Shown here piece by piece: positions 11,400 to 21,957 of a stretch of DNA of 64,000 nucleotides. How positions within the stretch are numbered: position 1 is the stretch's first letter; every line of letters starts with the position of its first letter. Source of the stretch: Plasmopara viticola (Eukaryota; Oomycota; Peronosporomycetes; Peronosporales; Peronosporaceae); the NCBI GenBank assembly GCA_001695595.3, contig MBPM02000030.1:682001-746000 (forward strand). Direction: 5' to 3'. The position numbers and the translations under genes were made by a program. The notes beneath the pieces were generated by a model. It had not been told where the DNA came from, did not search any database, and saw only the letters and a list, made by a program, of their open reading frames with translations.

Positions 11400-14051
11400 G
11401 GAAGTGATCCAACACTGTGCTTAAAGTCGAAAGTTTTCGCTTAAAGAATCCAAATTTCTTTTTATACATGCCACACGAGAAGTGGCATCTGGAAAGCCCT
11501 CGCAGTGTGAGGAGCAGATATTTGTACTTTTGGGTGCCACAGCTGGATGCTTTTCATCTGGAGCGTCCTTCTGTTTTGGCAGATCTGTTTTCTGGTAGGT
11601 GAGGAGACCTCTTTTGACTCGACAGTGGGCGAGTCATTTAACTCCTTTTTTACTGCATAATTGACTTTTGCCTCCTCATAAAGAATGCATCAAATATATA
11701 TGTCTCTATCTTCGCCGTATCTCTTCTATGATTCAATTTAGGTGACCCCATAATTATGATTGTCCCAGGTCGAGCCTTTGTCCCTCGTAAATATGGACTT
11801 TCTTCCCCTTGGGGTAAGGTCTTACGCATGTCTGATTCTGACGTCAATATCGATCCTTTACAGCCGTGCCTCCGCATAATCAGGATGTTTTAACGCCGCT
11901 TTCATTCGTTTGAGGCTTCTTTGCGGCCCTGACGGGCTAAGAGCTTAAATATTCTTAACTAGAGACTGAGGTGCCTATGGACCATCTGGCAAAATCGAAC
12001 GATAGGCGCGCGTCACTTGTCGCGGTGGAGTGGGAGGATCTTCCAAAGCTTTCCTTGCCTGAGAAACGCTTTGGTTAAAAATGATTGAAAGCTTTGCCGC
12101 CCGAAGCATAGGCGGAGACTCTGTGGTAGACGCAGCATTAAAGACTGGCGAACCCTTTACAAACACAGTTTTAGATGGGCAAGCAGCCTTTACAGGCATT
12201 GTATCTGTTGCTTACACAGCCTTTGTCATATAACTTTCAGCCCACAGCAACAGGATCAATTCGATATTCTCACTATGTGGATCGAACAGTCAAACATGGA
12301 GGGAAACGATGTAGCTATTTTGCTGATTACCCGTCTGCCCAACCTACTTAATAATTCGAGAAGGCACCATCGCAGTGGAACACTGTTGTTGTTAGTGTAT
12401 GCTGCCTCACCTAAGCCTAAAAGTGTCTTGTCCATTAGTTTTGAAGGTTGTAATTCATAACGCCCGCTGCTTTTAAGGCTGATCCACGACATGTTTACCT
12501 CAATAGCTTCGAGCTCTTCGAGATTGATAGTCTTGACATTTCTGGTGGTGCTTCCGGTTGAAGCGCACCTGCCGTAATACAACGACGAGTAAAAAAACTT
12601 GAAAAGGTCCCTCTGTCCGCCACGGGATGGTTTGTGACACCCAGAAATGGGTTTCAAATAGCATCATATTCTCTTCTAGAGAAGCTATGGGGGTGTGCTT
12701 TGTTACGCACGTGTGGCCCTATGTTACGCAGTGCATATCGCGGACATATCACCCATGTTTGGATTTGTGTTTCTCAATTGAAGCGCTACTCATAGCGCTA
12801 AACAGCCGGTGCTGCTTGCATTGCTTTGTTTAGGTCGTAAACGCCATCATCTCTGATTTTCGGGAGACTTTAGTACCTTTGATACCTTTCATATCTGTTT
12901 TGGTCGTTCTTTTCCTTTCAACGGAGCCGTACGCACAACACGAATGAGAAAATTGCCCTTTTACTAGGATCGGGCGGATGGCATCAATGCTAAGGGTAGC
13001 CCATCAATGCCTTTATTAGGACTGGGCGGCTGGCATCTATGTTTCCTTATTAAAGGATCCAGAATTTGTACTTTTTGACCGAGGCATACCAAGGGTCACA
13101 TCATATAAGTCAGCGTCAAGACTAAGAAATAGCTCGGTTTTGTCAAAGTTCTCAGATCAAATAGCCTAGTCTATTCCAACCTTAGAACTTATGAAAGGAC
13201 CCGCTTGCCAGTCTGACTACTCATGTTGATGTATCAGTCAGACTGGCTGCAATCGTTTGCTGGGATGCGAAACCTCGCGACACGCTAGTGTATACCAAGA
13301 CGCAAGATGGGTTTTTATACTTTTGTGTACAATTAGCGCTCTTCCACTGCTAAATATCTTTTAAAAGCTGTCAAGCTTATGAGAACTAATGTTTAATATT
13401 TCACGACACCGGTTATGAGGAGAAAGGGATTTTTCAGTGGAGCACCCGCCCGTACTGATGATTAGCATCTCACTGATTTGAGGGTGCAACGTTTGCCAGT
13501 GACCTTTGTGAGCCCTTGGGCGAGATGAAGATTAACTTCATTGGCTCCCTAAAAACAGACACTGGTCATTTATTATATTTTACTGCCAAAAAGTGGAGGA
13601 TGTTGCTTTGCTTGGCAGCAACTCTAGATTTAAAGTATTGAGACTATACCAGAGTCAGCGTCCACGAACAGTAATATTCTAGGTCCTACAAAATAGGACT
13701 TATCCACTCAAGGTACTCCAGAGGAGCGAGTTTGGATGTAGACGTGCTCCTCTGTAAAAGAGGTTTGAATTGCCGCCTGCACTATAAGTACGTAAAAGGC
13801 CTCCCCTTAGGCCCAGTCGTCTCGACATGTTAATGAATAATGCCTTGGTATTGGAAACCGTCAACTTCGTCAAATGATGAGCATATTATAAACTCGCGAC
13901 TACCTGGCTTGCGGGCGATAAAGCGTCGGAAGCCACAATTTTTCAGGAGAAATGTCGCTCATTCATGTGCTTCCAGAACACTTAATACTCTGGAAGTGAT
14001 TTTAAAATAGAAGAGTGCAAAACCACGTCATCCGAAGTCCACATTTATCAT
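11400..14051. other. gene-free stretch
   Basis: No supported gene. Minus-strand frames at 11975-12199 (proline-rich, 74 codons) and 12256-12657 (133 codons, TTG start) have partly protein-like composition but no motif, no clean start and no link to each other. They are treated as possible relics only. Confidence 0.5.
13207..13247. repeat. 12-bp inverted repeat
   Basis: GCCAGTCTGACT at 13207-13218 is the exact reverse complement of AGTCAGACTGGC at 13236-13247, with a 17-nt spacer. Function unknown. Confidence 0.7.
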
Positions 14052-14059
14052 TATTTTTG
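14052..14059. repeat. target-site duplication (left) of the MULE
   Basis: TATTTTTG is repeated exactly at 16956-16963, immediately outside the other end of the element. Confidence 0.85.
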
Positions 14060-14080
14060 GGGAAATGATACCGGGCAGGC
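14060..14080 (+). repeat. MULE left terminal inverted repeat
   Basis: Exact reverse complement of 16935-16955 over 21 bp. A diverged match continues inward (CACTGATG then ATATG) after a ~21-bp insertion on this side. Confidence 0.88.
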
Positions 14081-14689
14081 ACTTTTCGCTAACGGGCAGG
14101 CACTGATGTTCATATGGAAACCCGAAATGAATTCCCATGCGCGAAATAGATACCACATGCTAGCTATGAATTTTGTGAGAGAAACCCATACATTCTACGT
14201 AGCAAACACGTGATGATGATGATTTCTTGCGTACGGAACATCGTTCAAAACACCCGAACTTGACGTGGACATTGACATTGACGTCGATGTCAGCGTCCCC
14301 TCTATCGAGATAAATTCATCATCCAAGGCGCACAGTTTACGAGGGAGTGCCATACATTACACGCGCACGCGATGGTTTATTAATTAGTCGGGGGGGACCT
14401 TACAACTTAGAAGATCTACCTTGGAACAGAACATCTACTCGTACATCCAAACAGCATCGGCATTGACATTGGCATTATCGGCCTTGCTCATATTTCAGCA
14501 TATGCACCTCCTCTTCCGTCAAATCAGTCCAAGCTTGCAGCGCTGCATCTGCTTCTACAGCTTCTTCTTGCGTTGTAGGTGCAGTTACTGCAGGTGCAGG
14601 TGCGAGCTGCAAGGATGGTTGCGATGCCGAGGATGCCGATGCCAGTGCACGTCGTCGTCGCGATGCCGCAGGTTGTGACGCAAACCACA

Positions 14690-16740
14690 GTTGGATTGGG
14701 ACACGTGCTTGAATTGTGGCCTTGTTGCCGGAAGTTCCCGCACGAGTAACCTCCTTTTGGGATCCTCTCCGAAAGCGTTCTCGACGTGCTCGAATGCAGA
14801 GAGATCGCGACGGGTGATGTTGCTGTTGCGGTTGTCGTTGTTGTGGTACAAAGCGCCAGGAGATCAGCCACGGCGGCGAACTCTGGCAGGGTCATGGATC
14901 TCATCGCTTGGTACTGACGCTAAATGTTGCAAAAGCACGCGATTTCGGTGATCCGAGGCACCTTCCAACTGCTCTGTTATGTGCTTGATCGCAGCAGCAA
15001 CTTGATTTTGCAAAAAATAACAGGAGCTGGAATTGCAGTCACTTTTGGTTGTTGTACCAACCACTAATGCTAATGGAAATCGTTCTACGTCAACATTACT
15101 CGAGATGAGCGGAGAGCATGCCTGCAAGGATACTCAAGGGACGCCGAAAATATGCCTTGGCACGCTCGCAGACTAACATCAGCTGGTGCATCAAAGTCAT
15201 CGTCAATTGCCTCTGGTTTGACGTTGATATCGATATCGAGGAGGCCGCCGGCGCCCGCGTCACCATCAGCAACAATAACAGAATCAGTATCAGCAGTAGC
15301 GTCAGTCAAAAAGCGGCGCCAATTTGTTTGTAGCATAGTCGCAATCCACATTGTCATGACCCGCGCAAATCGATGTCCAAAACACATATCTGCAACTAAT
15401 CTTTCAAAGTTGTTTTGATGGCGGATGGCGTTAAGCTGGCCGTGGCATGCTAGCCGCAATGCTGTTTCCACGGAGAGAAGATCGCCCGTAGAGACTCCAA
15501 GCCAAGTCTTCAACGAGTGATGCGCAGACTCAATCCGGGAGGTGGTGACATGCCCGTAATGCCTAACACTATGCAAGAAACAAGACACAAATCTAGTCTT
15601 GTGGATAAGCCAGGTATCTTCAACGTAATGCAACACAACGGCAGGGTACTTCCCTCGCATCATGTCAAGCTGCGCATTGTATTTGTCAGTGTTGGACTTG
15701 CTTACAAGCCAATTCCAGTCCCTTGTGAATACATCGTTTGCCTCGTTGTGTACAAAATACCGGCAAATTTTAACGTTGAGGTTTTTGTTGATGCACCAAC
15801 TGCATATTAATCGATGGGAGTGGGGAAATACAGCAGCAAGGGTGTTCGTCAGCGCCTGTTCGCGATCGGTGGCAAATACAACATCATTGTTGTTGTTGCC
15901 GATTATGCCTTATTCCTTAAAGACGTTGCTGGTATGCCTCATCGACCAGACATAATCATCCTCCCTCTCGGCGTTCATAAAGCATTAAACGATCGTAACT
16001 GTCTGGTTTGTGGAGGTGACACCAACGATAAGCAGAAGAGGCAGTCCAAATTTGTTCGTCTTGTACGTCGCCTCAATCAACCAAACTCGGCAAGTCGAGA
16101 ACCTCTCGCACATTTCTGTGGCGCAAGGTGGTACAATCAGTAGATGGGACAGCTGCTGCTGGTAATCTAGCTGCGTAAAGTATGTTACTGTAGGCGCAAG
16201 GCTGTCAAGTAGAGCTTTTATTGGCGTATGACCCGCAAGGTATCTAAGGCGTTCGGCCTGCCGCAAGTTGTAGACATCTCTGGCCGTAATGGAGACGTTG
16301 TCGTCCCGCAAGTCTGTAACAATTCTTGCGGGTTTGACGCGCTTGCGGAGGTCAGAAAGTACACTTGGCGCTGTTCTTCTGTCAGTTGACGGCCTTTGGG
16401 GTGTACCAATTTGTGCGCGAAGGGTGGATGGTTGTGCTCTCCATGCTGTACCACGATTTTAGTGTCGATTTTGAGCCGGAACAAACAGCCAGTGCTTCTA
16501 CTTGGTCTGATACGTTAACGGCTAGCTTCTGAGTTCCCAGCACCGATAGAGGCAGAATTTTTGTGACATGAGCATACGAGAACAATGTTCTTGACGTCGT
16601 CTGTTGTCGGATTGTTGTTGTAGCAGTACGTGTTCGACTGACACAATTAACCCCTCATCTCCGAGCTCCGTTTTTATAGCTTTGCGTGCGTCCTCGTGAG
16701 AGCTGAAGACACGCTGGCCAACAGTTTGCAGGGTGTTCAT
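14690..16740 (-). pseudogene. MULE transposase, inactivated
   Basis: Read from 16740 downward on the minus strand. A FAR1/FLYWCH-like zinc-binding head includes CPFRLKI-type sequence then VQHGEHNHPPF. The MULE transposase core includes ITARDVYNLRQAERLRYLAG and EATYKTNKFGLPLLLIVGVT (the family usually has D in place of the first E). The region after the core contains DVVFATDREQALTN and TSRIESAHHSLKTW. A C-terminal zinc knuckle, SCGNFRQQGHNSSTC near 14750-14705, has Phe where a Cys is expected. The parts lie in different frames with in-frame stops (for example near 15985 and 16523), so no intact product can be made. Plus-strand frames across 15118-16143 are shadows. Confidence 0.8.
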
Positions 16741-16934
16741 GGTGATGTTACTGCGGAAGAATACGTCAGGGTTGCGTGAAAAGTCGCGGTTTTAACGTCG
16801 AGAAGTAATTTGAAATAAGTTGCATCTGAGATTGGTGTAGCATATGAGAATTGATATCACGACTGAGAATCAACCCTCCAGCCAATCACAGAGAAGAAAT
16901 TCCAATCAATTTAATTCATATAAGCATCAGTGCC

Positions 16935-16955
16935 GCCTGCCCGGTATCATTTCCC
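16935..16955 (-). repeat. MULE right terminal inverted repeat
   Basis: Exact reverse complement of 14060-14080. The matching TATTTTTG target duplication follows at 16956-16963. Confidence 0.88.
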
Positions 16956-17079
16956 TATTTTTGTGGTAAAATGTTCTAAGCAAAACGAAAACAAAAGTTT
17001 ATCAACAAATCTCGATTTTCTTGGTACTACTGTGTTTCCATATTTACCGTTTCCACATGAATATAGGTGTCAATCGACG

Positions 17080-18374
17080 ATGAACCTACTACAAAGCAAG
17101 AGCAATCAATATCTACGCGAGGCCATCCTGGAGGGTAGCGTGGAGAAAGCGCGACGTTACCTTACTCTTAAAATTGGCAAGGCAGATGTGGCAGCACTTA
17201 CTGATAGCGGGGGCTTCTCCATGCTGCATTGTGCCTGCCTCGTGGGTAACACGCAGATCACTATGATGCTGTTGCAGTACGGGGCTGATGTGCTCGCGCT
17301 TACAGACGTAATTCGTATAATACCAGCATTTTATACATTGTAGCTTACTTTTTAATGCTGCACGTATCAGGATGGCTACTCGGCGTTAGACCTGGCCATT
17401 TGGAGGGGCCACTTACAGATCATTGAGCTACTGCGGTCTCAGGGCTGCGTCGCGCCGATGAAAGGTGAGCAGTCTTGATGGCATTGCTATAGCCAATTTG
17501 TATACTGGACTTATAGTCGCTGGTGCCAGAGCCCGAAAGTCTCAATGGCAAAGTCATTTCCCACCTTGGTCGTAAAGCGACCGTCGTCTTTTTTGAACAC
17601 AGCACCAGTATCCGCACGAGCAGCTTACGCGGTTTATACTATGAAGATAAAGGAGAAGCCAAGCTTGTTAATCTGTGGGCTGGAATGGACTACAAGATTA
17701 TTGGCTCGAATCCCTATTATGAAGAGCTACGTAAATTTGACTATCAATACGCAGAGATACCAGCGACGCTGCCGGAGAAGTACGATGCCATGCTGCAGGG
17801 AGCGCTGCAAGGAGCAGCCTTTTTCGATAATGACAGTGACAGCGAAAGTGATAACGAGATCGAAGAGATTGTCGAGGTCCGAGTGCCTCCTGGTCCTTTA
17901 GGTGTGCTACTGGATAGCGGGATCCAAGAGTGCGCGGTCGTTCATGGATTTACCAATCTTGCGACTGGTGAAAAAGGACCGATTGAGCTACATGGCGATG
18001 TGTATCCCGGCATGTACATTATGAGCATCAACGAAACCAATGCGTCGCTCATGTCACTGCAGCAAGTTACTCAACTATTGGGAAAATTGGCACGCAAGGA
18101 GAAGCTCATTCGCTTTGCCGTCTTTCGCCCAGGATCGCCGCGTAATCATAGCATAACGGACACAGCGTCCGAGGTTTCGAACCAGCGCTCGTCTATCACC
18201 TCTAATGTGTCGCTGCCACCACCTGTACCAGCTATTGCTAAGCCTCCTACACCAAGTTCCGATCGCGCCAACTTTGCCTCTCGTTTTGCTAATTTAGCAT
18301 CCTCTGTCATGGACAGAAGACCGCCTACTCCTCAAACTAGCTTTACTTCGACTACAGGTACCGACACTCCATAA
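17080..18374 (+). CDS. ankyrin-repeat protein with PDZ-like domain, 388 aa
   Basis: Three exons, 17080-17307, 17371-17464 and 17530-18374, with introns of 63 and 65 bp that keep one open frame. The ATG at 17080 is the only Met in the upstream open stretch. Residues about 15-108 hold ankyrin repeats (SMLHCACLVGNTQITMMLLQ; then GYSALDLAIWRGHLQIIELL across the first splice). A globular middle of unknown fold follows, then an acidic DSDSESDNE linker. Residues about 220-307 look like a PDZ domain: a carboxylate-binding-loop-like PPGPLGVLLDSG, then GDVYPGMYIMSINE. The tail is Ser/Pro-rich. Both repeat types bind proteins, so a scaffold or adaptor role is inferred; the partner is unknown. A MULE ends 124 bp upstream. 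The gene converges on its START-FYVE neighbour with a 200-bp gap. Confidence 0.9.
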
Positions 18375-18574
18375 GCCATCGAGCCTTTGTACCGAATTTA
18401 AATCACTTCCTACAAGTGCGAACTAAGTAAAGAGGAAAAAAGTGTAACGTGTAATTGAGTTGGTGGACGCTTCATTCTTTATTTGTTGTTGCTCTGGTAC
18501 AAAGTTATACACGGATGAACTCAAGTTGTCTTCTTTTTGGTAGCTAAATAATACGTTGACAAAGTGCATTGCTT

Positions 18575-21500
18575 CTAGAGTACTTTGTAAAGCATTCCGC
18601 GGAAAACGTCGGGTCCTGGCAAAGTCCACGACGCAAGCGCGCAGTTCTGATTGAAAAAATATTGTTTGCCCGTCGTTTGTGAGATCACTGCTTGCCACCC
18701 GATGCCTGTGCCGTCTGGACTCTCACCAACGTCTTCAAATGTAGAATCTACCAAGTAATCAATGAAGCTGCCATCGCCCATAGCTAATGTCAAATTAAAC
18801 AAGCTTGTGCGAGGTTCAACGTGCCGCATTAAATCCTGCTGTGCTCGCCGCGCCGCGGGAGCAGCATTCCAATCCAACAAGCTAACAAAATTGGCTGCGA
18901 TCTTGGCTGCGCGATCGGCATTGGCTTTTGATTCAAAAGATGTTAGTGCAGCCATTGCCGTCTGTGTGCTAGCAGGAGTCTCTGTCGTTGAGGTCATTTC
19001 TTGACGAAGATTGCGCAAGCTAGCCGAAATTTGGTTCATGCGGTCCAAATGAACTTGCAAGTCCTCAACTTTCAGTGTATCCTCATCGAAGTCAGAATTT
19101 CTAGAAACTTCAGTTGGTAATTCTACGGACTCTTGAGTAGCTGGTGGGATTTGAGGCGGTACAGCGCGTGCATTTGTAGTGGTACTCACGCTTGCCAAAC
19201 TGCTTGTCAGCATGTCTGCCACTTTTGGTGGTGGGGCACGCGGGGCTGGTGCTCGCTTTAGCGCTCGACTATGTCGCCCACCCAAGCCAACAACTAGCTT
19301 CTTGGCAAATTTACGCACCACTATCGGTACTTCAACTTCCTCTGTTTCCATGCACAACTGTAGCGAACTAACCGCATCCTCATGCTCAGATTCGTCAACG
19401 TTGGGCTCTTCCGACTTTAAACTACGTCGCGGTACAATGCCTATACTTACAGGCTGAATCTCTTCAACCATCAATTCATCCATCTGCACTGGAATGGAAC
19501 CATTATTAACTTTTTCACCAAGAGATTCGCTCTCCACTATCTTCGAGTTCTCGTCCACAGTAAGATAACTTGAAGAATCCGAATCACTGGACATCGTATC
19601 CAGGACTGCATTCTCTTCCTCAGTGAGAAAGCTAGCCATCTCGACCTTGTGGACCGTTGGTGGATCCATATTCACCGTCATCACAGTAGCCTGCGATAGG
19701 CGGGGAAGCACAGCTTCGTGTCCGTTGCCTTCCGTGTTCAGAAAATTGCCAGCATCATCCTCCACGAATTCCTCGTCTTCATCACTAAACTCCGCAAGCT
19801 CAGCTGCTTCAGCTACATAATCCCTTTCGAGCCACGTCGACTGCTGTGTATTCGCTTCTTTATATTTGCCAATACCTAAGTCCAGCTCCACACGAGCAGG
19901 AGGTACAAGAATACTATCACCAAACAACTGCAGTTGAAGCTCCGGAACGTCTAAACGATCTTCATCGTCTCCAGGCAACGAAGGTGACGTTGATTCGCTT
20001 GCTAACCGATCACTTGTGCCCACGGAGGAAGACACAGGACGAAACTGAAACATATTAGAAATTTGTTTGCGAGGTGCGGTGGAGCCGTTGCCGCTGCTTC
20101 GATTGCCATCTTCAACTGAATTCCGCGAGCTCGTTCCTGTTGTCGAGTCAGAGATAAAGCTGCGTCTGGTCTCGTCAGATACTTTTCCTCCAGACACACG
20201 CGAGCGCGCTAAAAACGAGCCGCTCGACACTGAACTGCGAATACTTTCTTCCGAACTGGCCCGAGAACTAATGCTCTGCCTTCCAGACGACGAACGGCGC
20301 GGCAACTCTCGGCTCTGCATTTTACTACTGCATTTGACGCAAATTCGTGTTTTGCATTTGCCGCCAGGTGCTGAAAAATCACTTAGTCGCTGATGTGCTG
20401 TCACAAGCTCTAGCACACTGCACTGACTGCAAATAACGTCTCCACATGCTGCGCAATTATACTTTTTTCGCACCAGCGAAAAACTACGCGTACAAACGAT
20501 GCAGCAGACACGGCGGCTCAGCGGGACCATTTCTCTCGGTCCAGCATATACAAGCATATCGAGACGGCGCTGGTTGACATGGTCGCGAATGCAGGCGGAG
20601 CGCAACGCAGCAGTGTCAACCATTTTGAGCACAAGCCACGATGGCAGTCGGTCTCCTAAATCATTGATCACCATAGTCACAAATTCCAAACTCCCAGGCG
20701 CTCGCTCACTCCACGTCTGTAATGTCAGCGTTTTTGCGCGGACTAATAGATTTTGGGCATCGCGGGGCACAAAAACATCGAGATCTACACTTTTACATAG
20801 TCGGTACCCAACACGGCGGCCGTCGCCGTCTTCGAATGAATCAACAAGCTCAACGTAGACATAGTCACGATGTTTGGTCACCGAAGGCGCTAGAGATCGT
20901 ACACAGTGATACTTGATGCACACGAAACGTTCCTCTGGCGTGCGTGGCACCAGTGTGTACAACACCTGTCCGTCTAAAAACTCGCTCGGGTTTACTACAG
21001 TCTCGTGTTCTGCAAAATCGGCGGTAGTCTCTGTAATAAGCAGATCACTGATCTCTCGCACCGTGGCGCTAACGTTGCAGCTTCCTCGCACTGCCGCGTC
21101 TAAAAGCGTGTCATGAGGCCCACTCCTTGCTCGATGAATAGTCACACCATCTCTCGTTCTGCTCGGTGTCCAGCGCACACGTCCAAAGCCTAGACTTAAA
21201 TTATAGGCATCGTCCACAGACTTATCAATAAAGTTGACAAGCACCTCCATGCGTTCAGTTGAGAGCTCAGGGAGGCTTTGCGCAACGTCGCTCGTCAGAG
21301 ATGACATGCTTTCGTCACGAAGACTTGACGGCGACGTCGCGGAGGAAGAACGCGCAGATGGCGAGCTCGCAGACAAAGACATCATGGATGTAAATGCACC
21401 GGAGCGCGAGAGGCTTAAGCCAAGAGACGGTGGTAAGGCTTGCGGCCTCGACGATGACGGAGAAGGCTCAGACTTCCTTGATCTTGGCTGACCTCGATTT

Positions 21501-21790
21501 CTCTGTTGCTGTGAAGCCTCAAAAGCATCGTCTCCTTTGTCGTCGTCTTGTTCGATATAAGGCACACGCCTTTCATTGCCTCGATTACTATCAATGCCAG
21601 TTGGCACCTGACGTCGACGCCGGTGGAGATTGAACTTGGCGATGCTAAGTGCTGCGGTAAACGTTTCGGAGGCAGCAGCACCAAGTCCCGAGACAGTGGA
21701 AGAGGTCGAACTTACGATGGCAGTTCCATGCATGGGCTCAAATGCACCGCGGGGTGACGTGATAATAGGCGCGTACTCGGGGCGCGGCAT
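18575..21790 (-). CDS. START-FYVE-WW domain protein, 1,071 aa
   Basis: A single long exon from ATG to stop. A basic, Ser-rich head is followed by a START-like lipid-binding region (about 180-403). A FYVE-type zinc finger spans about 428-495: CCIVC, then KYNCAACGDVICSQCS, then RICVKC supply the zinc-binding cysteines. A long Ser/acidic disordered middle follows, and a C-terminal WW domain at about 1033-1063 has tryptophans 22 residues apart (GWQAV...ASW) and the usual Pro after the second. The START plus FYVE-like order is a large family in oomycetes. Known FYVE fingers bind PI3P through an upstream WxxD and an R(R/K)HHC motif; here KKYNC replaces the latter and no WxxD is visible, so canonical PI3P binding is doubtful. 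Likely a cytosolic or endosomal lipid sensor or adaptor, by inference. Confidence 0.92.
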   Translation of the reverse strand: MPRPEYAPIITSPRGAFEPMHGTAIVSSTSSTVSGLGAAASETFTAALSIAKFNLHRRRRQVPTGIDSNRGNERRVPYIEQDDDKGDDAFEASQQQRNRGQPRSRKSEPSPSSSRPQALPPSLGLSLSRSGAFTSMMSLSASSPSARSSSATSPSSLRDESMSSLTSDVAQSLPELSTERMEVLVNFIDKSVDDAYNLSLGFGRVRWTPSRTRDGVTIHRARSGPHDTLLDAAVRGSCNVSATVREISDLLITETTADFAEHETVVNPSEFLDGQVLYTLVPRTPEERFVCIKYHCVRSLAPSVTKHRDYVYVELVDSFEDGDGRRVGYRLCKSVDLDVFVPRDAQNLLVRAKTLTLQTWSERAPGSLEFVTMVINDLGDRLPSWLVLKMVDTAALRSACIRDHVNQRRLDMLVYAGPREMVPLSRRVCCIVCTRSFSLVRKKYNCAACGDVICSQCSVLELVTAHQRLSDFSAPGGKCKTRICVKCSSKMQSRELPRRSSSGRQSISSRASSEESIRSSVSSGSFLARSRVSGGKVSDETRRSFISDSTTGTSSRNSVEDGNRSSGNGSTAPRKQISNMFQFRPVSSSVGTSDRLASESTSPSLPGDDEDRLDVPELQLQLFGDSILVPPARVELDLGIGKYKEANTQQSTWLERDYVAEAAELAEFSDEDEEFVEDDAGNFLNTEGNGHEAVLPRLSQATVMTVNMDPPTVHKVEMASFLTEEENAVLDTMSSDSDSSSYLTVDENSKIVESESLGEKVNNGSIPVQMDELMVEEIQPVSIGIVPRRSLKSEEPNVDESEHEDAVSSLQLCMETEEVEVPIVVRKFAKKLVVGLGGRHSRALKRAPAPRAPPPKVADMLTSSLASVSTTTNARAVPPQIPPATQESVELPTEVSRNSDFDEDTLKVEDLQVHLDRMNQISASLRNLRQEMTSTTETPASTQTAMAALTSFESKANADRAAKIAANFVSLLDWNAAPAARRAQQDLMRHVEPRTSLFNLTLAMGDGSFIDYLVDSTFEDVGESPDGTGIGWQAVISQTTGKQYFFNQNCALASWTLPGPDVFRGMLYKVL

Positions 21791-21944
21791 GCCGCTTCAG
21801 ACTGCCGGACGAAGGCTATTAAGTCTGGAGCAAAAAGAGGGAGAGGGGAGGCACAACCACATGGCGAGGGTAGGGCATCAGATCACTCGCGTAAAAAGAG
21901 AGCCGGATATATCGGTATTGATTTCAGGCTTTCGGCCGTTGCTT

Positions 21945-21957
21945 ACTCGTGTGGTGT
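21945..21957. repeat. 13-bp target-site duplication of LINE copy A
   Basis: ACTCGTGTGGTGT here is repeated exactly at 23046-23058, bracketing LINE-derived copy A. Confidence 0.85.

Larger units (their letters stand above)
14060..16955 (-). mobile_element. Mutator-like DNA transposon (MULE), 2.9 kb
   Basis: The ends are 21-bp perfect terminal inverted repeats: 14060-14080 begins GGGAAATGATACC, and 16935-16955 is its exact reverse complement. An 8-bp duplication, TATTTTTG, flanks both ends, which fits Mutator-type insertion (usually 8-11 bp). Just inside the left end, GGGCAGGCAC is repeated, so the left end looks locally duplicated relative to the right. Inside is a broken minus-strand transposase with Mutator-family signatures. 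The right end stops 124 bp before the ATG of the ankyrin/PDZ gene, so it has probably displaced or reshaped that promoter. Confidence 0.88.

Noticed and set aside
12256..12657. 133-codon minus-strand ORF
   Set aside because: It begins at TTG, has no recognised motif and no partner exon; composition alone is not enough.
15118..16143. Several plus-strand ORFs of 70-110 codons
   Set aside because: They are shadows of the MULE transposase on the minus strand.
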